From NCBI GenBank assembly GCA_030386875.1, contig CM059559.1, positions 64,866,392 to 64,930,391 of the forward strand: a stretch of 64,000 nucleotides of DNA, in the 5' to 3' direction. The notes below the pieces were generated by a model that worked only from the letters and a program-made list of their open reading frames with translations, was not told where the DNA came from and did not search any database. Both the position numbers and the translations under genes were made by a program. This DNA comes from Morinoia aosen (taxonomy: Eukaryota > Arthropoda > Malacostraca > Amphipoda > Talitridae). Positions 1 to 10,930 of this stretch are shown one piece after another. The first letter of the stretch is position 1. Each line of letters begins with the position of its first letter.

Positions 1-560
1 AGTTCGCCAATATTTTAATTTATGTCGTCATTTTTAAATTTATGTACGTAGTCATACGAACCCATTCATTTTGCGGCGTTAGATGTATTTCGATTGAACT
101 GACCTGGGTTATCTTTCAACCAATATGTGTATGAGCAATTATAACCGAATAATTTGTTCAAGTTGTTAAGTATATGTTCTCCCGTGACAGTGATCGTGTC
201 ACGGTGGTGGAAGTGCGCTAAGGGTGTCCTGGTTTCACAGTCTCTTCCTTCTTCCGACCCATTCGCGCGACATGGCATTCATTAAATCCAATGAAATAAA
301 CTCGTATTCGTTTTGACTGTTTCCCATCCCTGCGTCAGTGTCACGATTCGTTTATGCCAACTGGTTAATTTTATTACGTAGATCAGAGTGCTGTTAGAAC
401 ACGGGAAATGAGAGTGCTGTCAAAAGTGAGTGCGCCAGTAATCTCTTGCCTGAAATTTCGCCAATTAAGTTGCTCACAGTAGGAGATGTACATCCAGTGT
501 ATTCAGGTACACTACGTTTAGCATAAAACTTGCTAGTTAGAGTATCGATTATATTTTCGT
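1..560. other. Unassigned leading sequence
   Basis: I see no supportable gene here. A 70-codon open frame on the minus strand (66-278) has no recognisable domain or splice context and is not called. The sequence is mixed in composition and could be the edge of a dispersed repeat. Confidence 0.3.
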
Positions 561-564
561 ACTT

Positions 565-600
565 ACCCAATTGAAAATCAAGGACGTGTCGCCGGTGGGT
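565..600 (+). repeat. 36-bp segment repeated inverted at 17,328-17,363
   Basis: These 36 bases recur exactly in inverse orientation at 17,328-17,363. The core contains GGCGACACGTCCTTGATTTT on the other strand. Both copies sit beside CpG-rich sequence. This suggests two copies of one dispersed repeat in opposite orientation, or the two ends of a large element. I cannot tell which. Confidence 0.6.
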
Positions 601-850
601 ACGCGCGGGTTCCTAGGCGTTTTTTAGTTGCATTACGCGCGGTTTACGGGTCAAATGTCCACTTTTTCGGACACAAAACTTCACGCGAATCGCCGTTGTT
701 CCACCCTACCCTAACGGCTGTTTACCGCCTCAGAACCGCGCGTATCTACTCCATTCGCCTCTAACCCAATTTCAACCCAATTTCGAATCGCGGCTAGCCG
801 TCCGTGGATTATGGGTAAAAAAATTGCTCCCGGTTGCGCGTGGTTCGCCT
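590..850. other. CpG-rich block
   Basis: This block stands out from the AT-rich surroundings by many CG dinucleotides (for example around 640-660 and 720-800). No coding frame or splice signal was recognised. It could be a repeat or an unmethylated regulatory island. Confidence 0.3.
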
Positions 851-1609
851 CACGGGTTGTACAATATCGCACTGGAAGTTTTGGATCTTACAATACATTC
901 ACACTTTAATGCATAGTGAATGTGTTGACCCAATAAACTCAGTACAATATTGTACATCCAGTGAGACCAAACCACGTGCAACCGGGAGTTTACAAGCACA
1001 TGAGTTATATATATACAATACATTAAAAAGGATAAGGAATCACTCTCAGTTAGTAATTTTTAATGCAAAAATTAAACATACTCTAGATCACAGCCCTCCA
1101 TCACTGGAACACCAGAATAATACTGGAATTTAAGATGCAATCACAGTCCGACTAGAATACTTCCTGTTCCAAATATATTCACTACATAAAAATAGGCACG
1201 AGAATTTAATTCTCTATCACAGAGCGCTTATAAAGATCATATATGTACAAAGTGTGTTGTGTAATTCGATGCACATATTTTAACCATCTACATAGTAAAA
1301 TGGAAAATAAAACGATTTTCACGAGTACCAAATAACTTGAAAACTCGGTTTCCGAGAAATTGTGACTTGAAATAATTTAAGTCCCGTTAAAATAGGCTTA
1401 CCATGCAGAACAAGTAAAACTTAATTTCTTGGGCTGGCTGTTGGCGCGCGTTTTAGGCTATTCCGTTGGGAATCTATAACTATTTTAGGTCATCATTTCT
1501 CGGAAACGAAGGAGTTTTCAAAGTTTGCTCATGAAAATCTTTTTATTTAGCGTTTTTCTGTATGGGGGTTAAATAAGTGCATCAAATTACCAAACACCCT
1601 GTACAAATA

Positions 1610-2155
1610 TATTTTCCTTGGTATATCTATATATCAAGAAATAATATATGATAAACCAATAAAATATGGTTCATTTCTTGATATATAGATACACAGAGTT
1701 ACGTTTCAACGCTCATCTACATTACATATATACATTTCATTGGTTTATGGTATACTTTTGTTACTTGATATATCTATATTTCAAGAAATAAAAGTTAACC
1801 ATAAACCAATAAAATCAATCATGTTTTTTTTCTAGACATATAGGTATACCAAGGCAAGTATACGGAGTTCCCTTTTAAACATCGTCTACATTATATTCCT
1901 GTATAAATAATTATTGATATATTTATATATCAAGAATTAAAAATAAACCTTAAACCAATATGTTATGGTTCAGTTTTATTTCATGAAACAGATATATCAA
2001 ATCAAGTTTACAGAGTTATCTTTCAACGCTCATCTACATATTATTCTTGATATCTATATCTATACTTCAAAAACTAAAAAAAAAACAAAGCAATAAAATA
2101 TATGGTGAATGTATATTTTTTGTATATTGATATTCAAGAAAAATTAATTAACAGT
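1610..2155 (+). repeat. Degenerate AT-rich tandem repeat, about 4 units of 130-160 bp
   Basis: Four successive blocks share the same order of sub-motifs: a TTGATATATCTATATATCAAG-like palindrome, then an AACCAATAAAAT-like stretch, then CGCTCATCTACAT. Block starts fall near 1,616, 1,760, 1,912 and 2,044. Divergence between units is high, so this is an old satellite-like array. It ends just before the terminal exon of the minus-strand DUF4806-like gene. Confidence 0.55.
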
Positions 2156-2180
2156 TATGCGTAACTGTAAACAATTTCGA

Positions 2181-2344
2181 CTAAAAGTCGTCTAAATAGA
2201 GCATTACTTCAGACAGTTGGGGGTGGGGGAATGGTACTCCCGGTTTTTGCACAGTATGGCCCTCGTCTTCTGCCGGTTCAGTGGTGTGCGCTTCCGATGG
2301 CGGTTTCACACGAGTCCCTCTGTGACCATCTCAGTCGCCTGCAC
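2181..2344 (-). pseudogene. DUF4806-type gene, terminal exon 6
   Basis: The acceptor is a T-rich tract ending GTGCAG before 2,344. The exon starts with two bases completing a Gly codon, then Ala-Gly-Asp, then TGA, then stays open for 48 more codons to TAG. A downstream open frame of this length after the TGA argues that the TGA is a mutated Trp codon rather than the natural end. The tail is rich in Pro, Glu and His and ends in an acidic VMLYLDDF-like stretch. Confidence 0.6.
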
Positions 2345-2511
2345 CTGCACAGACAAAAAAAATAGCTAAAAACCTGACTCCTATTAATGCATATATTGGT
2401 CTGTCGTCTTTCGCGTCTTCAATACTCTTAACTGCGCGCTCCCTTTATTACCACAATCCATTATTTCAACAAATTTTCAAACCATCTCAAACTATTGAGA
2501 TTCCCCGGAAA

Positions 2512-3982
2512 TACAGCGTGCGCGAAAATAGATGATACCCGTCTGTGTAAACGCTGATGCGCGGAAACAGATGATACCCTCTATCTATTTCTCTATATGT
2601 AAATGTATCAAGTATTTTCGTGTTCTTAAGCGATAAATAGCATCGTATGTCATGAGGGCTAACATTTTGAAAGAGAATTGAGAAGCATAAGAACTCAGTG
2701 TGTTTCGAGCTGCCGTTGAATGCTCATTTATGCTCCAGTGTTACTCGAAGAATTGTCATATTTTGCATAACTTGCCATTTTTTCCATGTCATTTTCAAGT
2801 TATGCATTTTCAAGTTATTGCATTATTAAACCTAGGAGAGTACTCACAGAAGTAGAAAAGGCTACTGCATTAGCCCTGATAAGTGAAAAAGTGTTCTTTA
2901 AAGAAATAGCGGCCCGAATTGGATGAGGAATTGGTACTGCGAAACGTTCGAAAAGCGTTGTCGCCCAGCCCATCCTCCCCCTTCAACCGGGTGAGATTCT
3001 TACCTACTAGCTTCGAAAAGGTAGGCCAAGATAAACCTCAAAAGCTACAGACCATCTTTTAGAGAGAGAAGTGTTGAAACCCTTTTGAATGAGTGCCTCT
3101 AAACTCAGAAAAAGTCATCCTGTGCTTCTTGGAGCTGTCTCGGTGAGGACTATTCAAGAAAGGCTCCAAAAAGACTTGAAATACCCTTGCGTTCTCCAGC
3201 CAAAAAGCTATTCTCAACGGCAAAAAACATTGAATTTTGCTAAAGAAAATTCATCAAATGAACACCTGAGATGTGAGAGAATATTATGTGGAGCAATGAG
3301 TCGACATTTAGGTGCATTGCCGAACGTCAAGGGAGGGTGAGCCCCTTGGTTAAGATATGACCCAAGGTATACCAGCCGGACTGTAAAACACCCGATTATG
3401 TCACGATATGGGGATGGTTTAGTGAAAAAATGGGCAGAAGTGGCTTATACTTCTTACCTAAAAATCAAACAAAAAATGAAGATTATTACGTACAAGTTTT
3501 AGACGATCATTTGCTTTGTTTTCTTGTGATCCATGCATGTCAGTTTTATGCAAGATTCGGCTCGTTGTCACCAATCAAAAGAGGTCTTAAAATTCCTCAT
3601 TTAAAAGAAGATAGAAGTGTTTGAATGGCCAGGCAATTGACCGGACTTCAACCCATTGAGAATTTCTAGTCATACATGAAGAGTCAGCTCCATGACCAAG
3701 ATACTACATCAGTCCTAAAATTGAAAGAAGCCCTACTTAATCTCTGGAAGATGGACATGGATGCCTCTAACTAAAAAAACCTTGCTTATTTCATGCCCAA
3801 GCGTCTCAAAGGCGGAATTGCAGCTCGAGGGCATTTGACTGAATATTAAATTGTAAAAATTTGGCTATTTTGTAAACTCTGCCACTCAAAATTACAGTCA
3901 CTCTGCTATTTTGAAATAAATATTAATTTTTATTGAAATTGCCTAAAAATAGAAACAGTATGAACTTTTCGCGCACACTGTA
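2512..3982 (+). mobile_element. Tc1/mariner-type transposon, degenerate
   Basis: Inverted ends TACAGCGTGCGCGAAAA (2,512-2,528) and its near-complement (3,966-3,982, 16 of 17 matching) begin at TA, as expected for Tc1/mariner, which duplicates TA on insertion. Length is about 1.47 kb, near that of a full Tc1 element. It lies in the last intron of the DUF4806-type gene, in the opposite orientation. Confidence 0.85.
2840..3850 (+). pseudogene. Tc1-type transposase, broken
   Basis: The frame runs in pieces. A degraded helix-turn-helix region lies near 2,860-3,000 (ATALALISEK, then KEIAARIG before a stop). The segment 3,089-3,340 has VSVRTIQERL and a RQKTLNFAKE motif, then a WSNEST-like stretch corresponding to the first catalytic Asp region (WSDES) just after a frameshift. 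The segment 3,430-3,624 carries the Y-x-Q-VLDDHL region. A QDSARCH remnant around 3,550 matches the second catalytic Asp, followed by a PDFNPIEN-like signature near 3,640. A family transposase is about 340 residues. Several stops and frameshifts make this copy inactive. Confidence 0.8.
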
Positions 3983-4258
3983 CACCATGCAAACCTGCCT
4001 TCTCCTTAACTTTACACTTCGAAACTACAGTTAAGTTTTTCACCTCTAGAAAATATACATAAATGCATCTAACTTTCATGTTTTGTGGTATTAACTGAAC
4101 CGGATCTAAGGCATTCGTGACATGTCCTACAATGTGATATTGTATCCGTAGAATCGTGTGGAACTTATAAATTCCAGTGAAAAATCCATATTCTAATATA
4201 GAAAATAGTTACTACACATATTGAATTTCATTCTTAAACGTTGGCCTGAGAAGCTCAC

Positions 4259-4336
4259 CTTTGAGAGCTTTTTGAATAGCTGCTTTCACTTTGCAGCGAG
4301 GTTCCGCAGCATATTCCGGCATGCTGGAGAGAATGC
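4259..4336 (-). pseudogene. DUF4806-type gene, exon 5
   Basis: A 78-bp exon between acceptor TCTTTACAG and donor GTGAGC. It is open in phase 1 in and phase 1 out, encoding about 26 residues including MPEYAAEPR and VKAAIQKALK. This is the last part of the DUF4806-like helical region. No stop is present within this exon. Confidence 0.65.
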
Positions 4337-4483
4337 CTGTAAAGAGTTATTCAGAATATAATTCATCTATGGAAAGATTGCCTTAGAAAGTTAACAGTTA
4401 TACTATATGCACCCCTGTAATGAAAAAACAAGCCAACATAGAAAAAAAACTTAGATCTCAACAGAGAAGACTACTACACCCAT

Positions 4484-6640
4484 CAGGGTGCGTACAGGCT
4501 CTGAGGTTCAAAATTCCACTACTTTTTCATGACTTTTTATGCCAACCAAATCACATTTTCACTACCTCTCTCTGCCCAAAATAATGTCACACAAAGTGAA
4601 ATTGCAGCACAATAAATGTATTTCAGTCATAAACTTCACAGAACATTCATCGTTACTTGCAGGTCTTGTTTTCATAAATGTGTAAATGATCATCACAACA
4701 CCAAACAGTCATGCTGGACAGTTCAATAGCATCTGCTATGCATTTGCCAGTGCATTAAGTTTGTCATTAATTTCCGCATTCAGCCCCTTGAGTTGTTCTT
4801 GCTTGTCTTTGGCTAATTTCCTCAATGCATTTGACTTTGCCAGTAGGCGCAAATCATTCTTGTCCTCTGCCTTCCGTGCAAAGCTGTCAGCATCCTCCAC
4901 CAGCGCTTGCAGACTCTCCTCCATCCTCTTCCGTTTTGTCTTCAGGTTCTCCACTTCATCCAGTTCTCTCTTCCTCTTCTCTCCCTTCTTCTGCTTCTCT
5001 GCCTCTTCCTTCTTTTGATCCAGGTAGTGTTGATAGCGCTGTCTGCCCTGTGAAGCTGAAAAGAGGAGTTTCTTGGAAATGTCAACCTTGGAGATACCTC
5101 CTACATGTTTGATGTGGTCCATGGCCACTCTCTGCGCCACGATGGTGTTCTCACCCATGTTGACTTCCATGAGCTGCTTGCTCACAGAAAAGCCCCTTTC
5201 CACTGAAGCCTGGCCATGTGACAGGACCAGTAGCATCTTCACAACCAGCCACAGTTTCTTGAGGGAGGATGTGGCCAGCTGGCTGCTCCAGAAGACATCT
5301 AGCCAATCAGTGTCTTGCTGAAAACTGTTGAAAGTGCTGATCTTCCTCTGTGCCTCATCAAAGAACTCTGAAAACTGGCTCATCACCTCATCGATGTCAC
5401 CCTGTGGTAGCCTCTTAGCATCGCTGAGCAGCTGCAGACAGTTTTTCAGCATGGACTTGGTCTTCTCTCTCTTTGTGCGATCCACAAAGACACTTGGCAC
5501 CAGCTCCTCATTCAATGCCTCATCGAAGAGGAGGACAAAACCGTCTGCAGTTTTGGCCCTCTCCTTCAGCACACTTGAGAAATGAGGGGCCAGTCTAAAT
5601 GTTGTCAGATAGGCGCATTTCTTTTCACTCATGGTGAACTTGCTGGCTGTGGGGGAATCCTCAAACATTGAGGCGAAAAGCCAAGGAGTCTGGTTTGAGC
5701 ACTTGAAGGACAGGTGCGATGCTACGGTCTTCAACGCCCAAAGCGTCTCGGTCTTCAGGACTTTGTCCCTTTGCACAAAGTCAGTTAGAGCCATTTTCTT
5801 GCGACAGCACTGACAGGTGCAAGTTTTGACTGATGGCGATGAAGTAGAGGTACTAGCAGACTCTGGTACTGCTGGCACGGTCTCACTGCTCTCAGTCTGA
5901 GCCTCCGAACTGCCCTCAGCAGGCGTCGGAGGATCGGTCGATGGTTGGGAAGTCACGAAAAAATCCCCGATCTTCGGGTTGGCAAGTCTCGTCGTCTGAG
6001 CTTTCACGTTCTTGGCATGCTTTGTTCCTTTTGCATGACTCCTCACCGCCGCTATTCTATTGTTGGCGATGTCGAACTCCGACTCGCACGCGGTGCAAAC
6101 TGCCATTGTTTTCAGTTTGGGATGCGGTGCTATCCATTGTTGAAAGTCTTTGTCTCGCAACCACAAGTTGTTGAAAGAACAACTGCCTGGCATGACGATA
6201 ATTCCTCAGCTCAGTCTCGGCACCGTAACTCTAGTCACACACACACGGGATGGTCAAGACCGATGATAAAAACTCAGCTCGAAAATGTTCAAGAGTGGCG
6301 ACAGGTCAACAATGGTCCGAGCGAGCGCGTGTCTTCAGTCACACTGAGCGCGTTTGGTTTCACGTGACGCCTGAGAACCAATCAAAATCGCGGACACTAA
6401 AGACGTAGCTGTATCAACCAATCAGAGCCCAAGTAACACTCGAAGGTTACTGACAACGCCTCGCTCAACGCGGACCAAACGGAACGAAAATTTTCAACAG
6501 TAAAATTTTCTTTTCACGAAAATCCTAAAATTTCATGACTTTCAATGACCATTTTTAAAATTCCACTACTTTCGAGGCCTTGAATTTTATTTTCGAAATT
6601 CAACTACTTTCCATGCTTCTCCATGCCTGTACGCACCCTG
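4484..6640 (-). mobile_element. BED-finger DNA transposon with 16-bp ends and 6-bp target duplication
   Basis: The perfect terminal inverted repeat CAGGGTGCGTACAGGC is at 4,484-4,499 and inverted at 6,625-6,640. Direct copies of ACCCAT flank it at 4,478-4,483 and 6,641-6,646. Inside each end, motifs like AAATTCCACTACTTT and CATGACTTT recur as subterminal repeats. A 6-bp duplication does not fit hAT (8 bp) but fits superfamilies such as IS3EU; this assignment is an inference. It is inserted in an intron of the DUF4806-type gene. Confidence 0.85.
4736..6193 (-). CDS. Transposase-derived protein, BED-like finger plus C-terminal dimerisation-like region, 485 aa
   Basis: Open from ATG 6,193 to its stop at 4,736. 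The N-terminus MPGSCSFNNLWL is typical of a repeated animal transposase family. A zinc-finger-like CTAC...H-x5-H cluster lies at about residues 33-59. A second CQCC cluster is near 125. A SHGQASVERGFS motif around 330, like the hAT-type C-terminal signature, is followed by an acidic-basic coiled coil (residues 385-485, many Lys/Glu). Compared with family members I recall, the central catalytic half appears missing: the frame jumps from a VLLFDEALN motif (about 222) to LVPSVFVDR. The frame is still intact. I infer an internal deletion that kept phase, so the product could bind DNA but probably not transpose. Confidence 0.75.
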   Translation of the reverse strand: MPGSCSFNNLWLRDKDFQQWIAPHPKLKTMAVCTACESEFDIANNRIAAVRSHAKGTKHAKNVKAQTTRLANPKIGDFFVTSQPSTDPPTPAEGSSEAQTESSETVPAVPESASTSTSSPSVKTCTCQCCRKKMALTDFVQRDKVLKTETLWALKTVASHLSFKCSNQTPWLFASMFEDSPTASKFTMSEKKCAYLTTFRLAPHFSSVLKERAKTADGFVLLFDEALNEELVPSVFVDRTKREKTKSMLKNCLQLLSDAKRLPQGDIDEVMSQFSEFFDEAQRKISTFNSFQQDTDWLDVFWSSQLATSSLKKLWLVVKMLLVLSHGQASVERGFSVSKQLMEVNMGENTIVAQRVAMDHIKHVGGISKVDISKKLLFSASQGRQRYQHYLDQKKEEAEKQKKGEKRKRELDEVENLKTKRKRMEESLQALVEDADSFARKAEDKNDLRLLAKSNALRKLAKDKQEQLKGLNAEINDKLNALANA

Positions 6641-7047
6641 ACCCATAAACAAATCGACACTTTCTCCTTCAGGATTTATTCTTAAAGTACAAGAGTTCCA
6701 TAATCATTCTGAAGCCTACATGCACAGCCTGTGATTGGCCTACAATAATATTTTTTACGACAGCCTGAAGCTTGCTACAAAAATGTGTAGCTTTCATTCA
6801 TGTCGAAATATAATGTACATAGTTACAGCCACTCTGCTTTCCATTATTTGCAAAATTTAGGTGAAAACCGAATGAATACACTTAACTGAAGGTACAATGT
6901 AGCCGATCTAGTAAACTTATTTGAAGATTTATTTGCTAAGAAAATGTAATTTATATTTTATGTAAGCCACAATTCTGCCACAATAATACGGCATGACGTA
7001 CAAGCCTCTAAGCAATAAATGAGTAACCTGCCTAACCAATATCATAC

Positions 7048-7222
7048 CTTCAATCAAGCAGCAAGCCGGCGAGTTGTCGAATTTCAACTTCGACTTCTGT
7101 CGCTTGAGACCCAAACCCGTCATGCTGAACTGGACAGCAAGGTTTCGGGTCATAAGGATCCTCAGCATGCTGCTAACCGTCTCTCCGAGCGACGATTGTC
7201 TCGAATTCACCAGCATGGATTT
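7048..7222 (-). pseudogene. DUF4806-type gene, exon 4
   Basis: Open from a weak acceptor (ATCACCAG, little pyrimidine tract) to donor GAAG|GTATGA. It encodes 58 residues with ETVSSMLRILMTRNLAVQF, then a Lys-rich GLKRQKSK segment and a CCLIEG end. It is the core of the DUF4806-like region. A SINE copy ends about 24 bp upstream of the acceptor and may have replaced the original pyrimidine tract. Phase 0 in, phase 1 out, matching exons 3 and 5. Confidence 0.65.
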
Positions 7223-7245
7223 CTGGTGATTATAGGTTAGATTGT

Positions 7246-7580
7246 TAGTTTAAGCCTCCCTATCCGCAACAAAGGCTATCCAAAGAGCGGAAGGAAGAAG
7301 GCACCATTTAGTATGGAGTTAAAGAAACGTGGAATCTATGCAGAAAGGGCACAGAAACAGAAAGCTAAGAAAGAAGATCATGAAGCAAGAAAAAGTTGAA
7401 GAAGAAGTAGTAGGTGCTGAAAAACAGGATAGCAGTGAACCGAAAATAGATGGTCCATAACAAAACAAAACCTATGATATTTCAACAAAAAGAAAGCCTA
7501 CCTAACCTTTAGCTCGGGCCCTTAAATAGTCCCCCTGGGAGCGCTAATTCGCATAGATACAATAGTTGTATCCCTCAGAG
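7246..7580 (-). mobile_element. SINE-like repeat, copy 1
   Basis: Full-length copy, 5' end at right (GGGATACAACTATTGTATC on the minus strand) and 3' end at left (GGGAGGCTTAAACTAAC). See copy 13 for the family description. It lies directly upstream of exon 4 of the DUF4806-type gene. No clear target duplication. Confidence 0.8.
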
Positions 7581-8083
7581 CGGTTTATCATTTCCAAATT
7601 TAACTTCTTTTTACTTTTTACTACCCTCAACAGCAAAAAATTACTACCTATTTTTACATAATGAATGTTGCCCAAATGTCAACATGTAAGTAACCGGCCT
7701 ATAATGAGCAGTTTGAGTCAATAATACATGCAATACCTAAGGCTCAAAAAAAGATCCAAGTTTCTTGATACTCGAAATACTTAATACTAAATGGAGCAAC
7801 CAAAGCAGTATTGCAAAAAAGTTGCCCGAGTTCCTTAAGTACCCCGTCCTAAATGGACTGTTTACTACTTTACTCCTTGGTGGACACCCGTCCGTAGAAT
7901 TGACGTTCCTACCGAATTTAGTAAAAAAATTCAAAGATTTTTTCGTGGTTTCAAAAAACTCGTTACCTAAAGACACCCAAGATGAACATGGGGCAAAAAT
8001 TGAAAGGGGCATTCCAGGTACGTAGCATAGTAAATTTCATTTTTGGTATGCCTAGTACCACTACCAGAGACAGATTATAAGGT

Positions 8084-8418
8084 AGTTTAAGCCTCCCTAT
8101 CCGTAACAAATGCGATCCAAAGAGAGGAAGGAGGAAGGCACCATTTAGCATGGAGTTAAGGAAACGCGGAATCTACGCAGAAAGGCATAGAAACAGTAAC
8201 TTGTGAAAGAAGATTATGAAACAAGATCAAAGTTGAAGAAGAAAGTAGTAGGGGCTGAACAACAGGAGAGCAGTGAACCGAAAAAAGGTGGTCCTTGACC
8301 TAACACACAACATTTTATTTCAACAAAAAGATGGCCTACCTAACTCTCAGCTCGGGCCCTCACATTGTTCCCCTTGGAGCGCTAATTCCCATAGATACAA
8401 TAATTGTATCCCCCTGAA
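8084..8418 (-). mobile_element. SINE-like repeat, copy 2
   Basis: Closely matches copy 1 over its whole length, including the GGGGATACAATTATTGTATC head and the GGAGGCTTAAACTACC tail. No clear flanking duplication was seen. Confidence 0.8.
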
Positions 8419-8518
8419 CGGGAAGTTTTATTATATATTTAAATTAGCAAACTGTTGCATATTGGACAGAACATATCAACTGGCTAGTATAACAAAGCAA
8501 TGCTTCAGAAAAGCTTAC

Positions 8519-8759
8519 AACATCTAGTTCTATTGTATTTACGAAAACATCTTTGAGAAGGGACTTCAATTCATCAGGCGTATCAGCTGGCACTGGTAAG
8601 CACTGGGGAACTGAAGTTGCACTGGGCGCCCTCTTCTCATCCTCACGTACTATGTCTTCGCGGAGGTTATTTCCTTTTACATCTTCCAGAATTTATTTCA
8701 ACTTGAGACGCAAGTACTTTTCTTTCTCTTGACCCGTTGTTGTTTCTTTCGGCGTCCCA
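8519..8759 (-). pseudogene. DUF4806-type gene, exon 3
   Basis: 241 bp between acceptor TTTTGATTTCAG and donor GTAAGC. It starts with one base completing an Arg codon from exon 2 and encodes about 80 residues, mostly charged and low-complexity linker (EKEKYLRLKLK, then a TAA at 8,695-8,693, then ILEDVKGNNLRED and a Pro-rich VPQCLPVPADTPDELKSLL). An alternative donor GTAAAT sits about 20 bases earlier, also in phase 0. Confidence 0.6.
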
Positions 8760-8954
8760 CTGAAATCAAAACAATAGTTGTATAATTGTTTTTACATGTA
8801 AAGAATATGGAAAAAATAGGACTATTGAAATCAAAGACTTATAGCTATTGAACGTGCAGCAAATGCATAGTATTCGAAGTAAAATCAAATTGCAGATACT
8901 GCTCCCAAACCATCACTAGGAGATTTTCATTAGTATCAGAACCTTCCATGGGTT

Positions 8955-9307
8955 GATTGATTGATTATAAGAAAGTTTTAGCCTCCATTTACCACAAAAA
9001 AAGTTGTTCAAAGAGACAAAGTATGAAGCACAATTAGTATGGAATTAAGAGAAGGCAGAATCTATGCACAATGGATACAGTATGCTAAAAAAGAAGTTCA
9101 TGAAACAAGAATAAAGTAGAAAAAGAAAGTAGTAGGTGCTGAAAACCAGGACAGCATTGAACCGAAAAAAGAGGTCCTTAACATAACAATAAACATTTCA
9201 CATAAACAAAAAAGGAAGCCTACCTAACTCTCAGCTTGGGCCCACTCATTTTCCCCCTGGGAGCGCATAATTCCCATAGATACAATAGTTGTATCCCCAT
9301 GAGGAGT
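8955..9307 (-). mobile_element. SINE-like repeat, copy 3, with 12-bp target duplication
   Basis: Flanked by CTTCCATGGGTT (8,943-8,954) and CTTCCATGGATT (9,308-9,319), one mismatch in 12. The 3' end carries a simple GATT repeat tail (GATTGATTGATTATAAG at the left on the plus strand). This supports LINE-driven insertion. Confidence 0.8.
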
Positions 9308-9802
9308 CTTCCATGGATTATGTGAGGCTGTTCTCTATTTGTGGGCGCATATATAAAAATTTTATGGAGTACTAGCAGTAACATGCAATCGTCAAGCAAA
9401 ATACAGTAGGAACTTCATAGAGGGTAAAACTTTCAAGTTTAGGAGAGCCATATTAGCTCACACATCCTAATTGTCACTACTAGAAGCAAAAGCTAATGAA
9501 CAGCAGCCCTCCTCTATCGGAACACTCTTAATATAGAACTCCATATGTAACTTTGGATGGGAGCTATTCGCATCTAGCAAAAAAGGAAAACTATCAACTT
9601 TTAGTTAATGTTTACTTTTAAATTCAATATTCTCAAACTTATCCCCCCCCCAGCTGCCTAGAGCTTTCACAATAATAAGCTAAAAATATTTAGTTAGGCG
9701 ATATTCAATTACAGTCAAAGCTATGAACAGTGTGTGACACATACAAACTGACTCATTGGAAGTGGAATTCAATGTGGCTGGTTTTACTGACAAATCTTAC
9801 TA

Positions 9803-9852
9803 CACTACCATTATTATTATTGTTATTAATACTATTAATATTATAATTCCCT
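9803..9852 (+). repeat. ATT microsatellite
   Basis: A run of imperfect ATT/TTA triplets directly beside a diverged SINE-like copy. It may be that SINE's old 3' tail on the minus strand. Confidence 0.5.
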
Positions 9853-10128
9853 GCTCAGGGCTCCCTAGCAACCAAAATGCCTCAAGATAGGAAAGAAAAA
9901 AACAACTACTATAAAGAGAAGGGTATGATAAATCTACCCACAAATTTGCACGTACATAGGAACAACGAATTAAGGGAGCTTACGAAACACGGTAAATGCT
10001 GAATAAGAAACTAATGGTGCACATGACAACTGTCTATCGAGGAAAAAGATGGTCAGTGAATAAAAAACTTATTCTATTTAATTCCCATCCCATATATGCA
10101 ATAGTTATATCCCTTGAGGGAGACTGAG
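9853..10128 (-). mobile_element. SINE-like repeat, copy 4 (diverged)
   Basis: Recognisable by a GGGATATAACTATTGCATA-like head at its right end and AAAGATGGTC...GTGAA inside. Many substitutions and gaps compared with copies 1-3, so it is older. Confidence 0.6.
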
Positions 10129-10594
10129 AAATCTATAGAGAGTGAAACTAATCTAGAATGCTAACGGCATTTGGATGAACTCTTTCGTTGCCTTGAAGGT
10201 CAGAGTATGTAGAGTTGATTGCTATTCTTCAGAGCTGCTCTCGTGCACTGTGAACAAAAAACAGGGCCCATAGAATTTGTTGAAAACGTTCAAGAGAAAC
10301 ATGACAAAGAAAACTGAGAATTACTCCAAATACTTTTTTTAATTCTCTCAACAAAATAAATTGGAAACAAGAAACCGATCTCATAATTCATGTCATGAAA
10401 ATGTACTATACAGCATAATTACATCACCTACATGAATCCAAGACTTGTGTCCATTATGTGAGCAGAGAATCAGGGTTCAAATTCATTTTCATTCTATAGA
10501 TTCAACATAAGTGTTGCTAGAAGTAAAATTGCTTATTATTCTTGTTCAAGACTCCATAGCCACAACAAATACTATCTAAATAATTTATTATTCA

Positions 10595-10930
10595 TGTTCA
10601 AGACTCGCTAGTCACAACAAATACTATCTCAAGAGAGGAACAATGAAGGGATCATTTAGTATGGACACATTCACAGGCAATCTATCCATGAGGTGTGTTC
10701 CCAGATTGGACAACCAAATGCATAGACACAGCACAGCAAGTCAGGAAAGAAGCTCAAACAAGAAAACAGTTTGAAAATCAAGCAGTCAGAGCTGAAAAAA
10801 GTATTCTTGTTTCCAAAAAAAGTATGTCTTGATTGAAAATAAACAAATTAAATTCAGGTAAAGAAAGGGCTACCTAATCATGGGCTCAATAATTCACTTC
10901 CCATAATACGGTAAGTGTCCCCCTGAGGGA
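10595..10930 (-). mobile_element. SINE-like repeat, copy 5, with duplicated 3' end
   Basis: Full-length but diverged copy. Its 3' terminal part (GTTCAAGACT...CACAACAAATACTATCT) is present twice in tandem at about 10,543-10,577 and 10,594-10,629. Confidence 0.65.

Noticed and set aside
834-1133. 99-codon plus-strand frame
   Set aside because: No domain, no splice context and repeat-like flanks; the composition is that of non-coding DNA.
4686-6367. Several plus-strand open frames
   Set aside because: Antisense shadows of the 485-codon transposase-derived frame.
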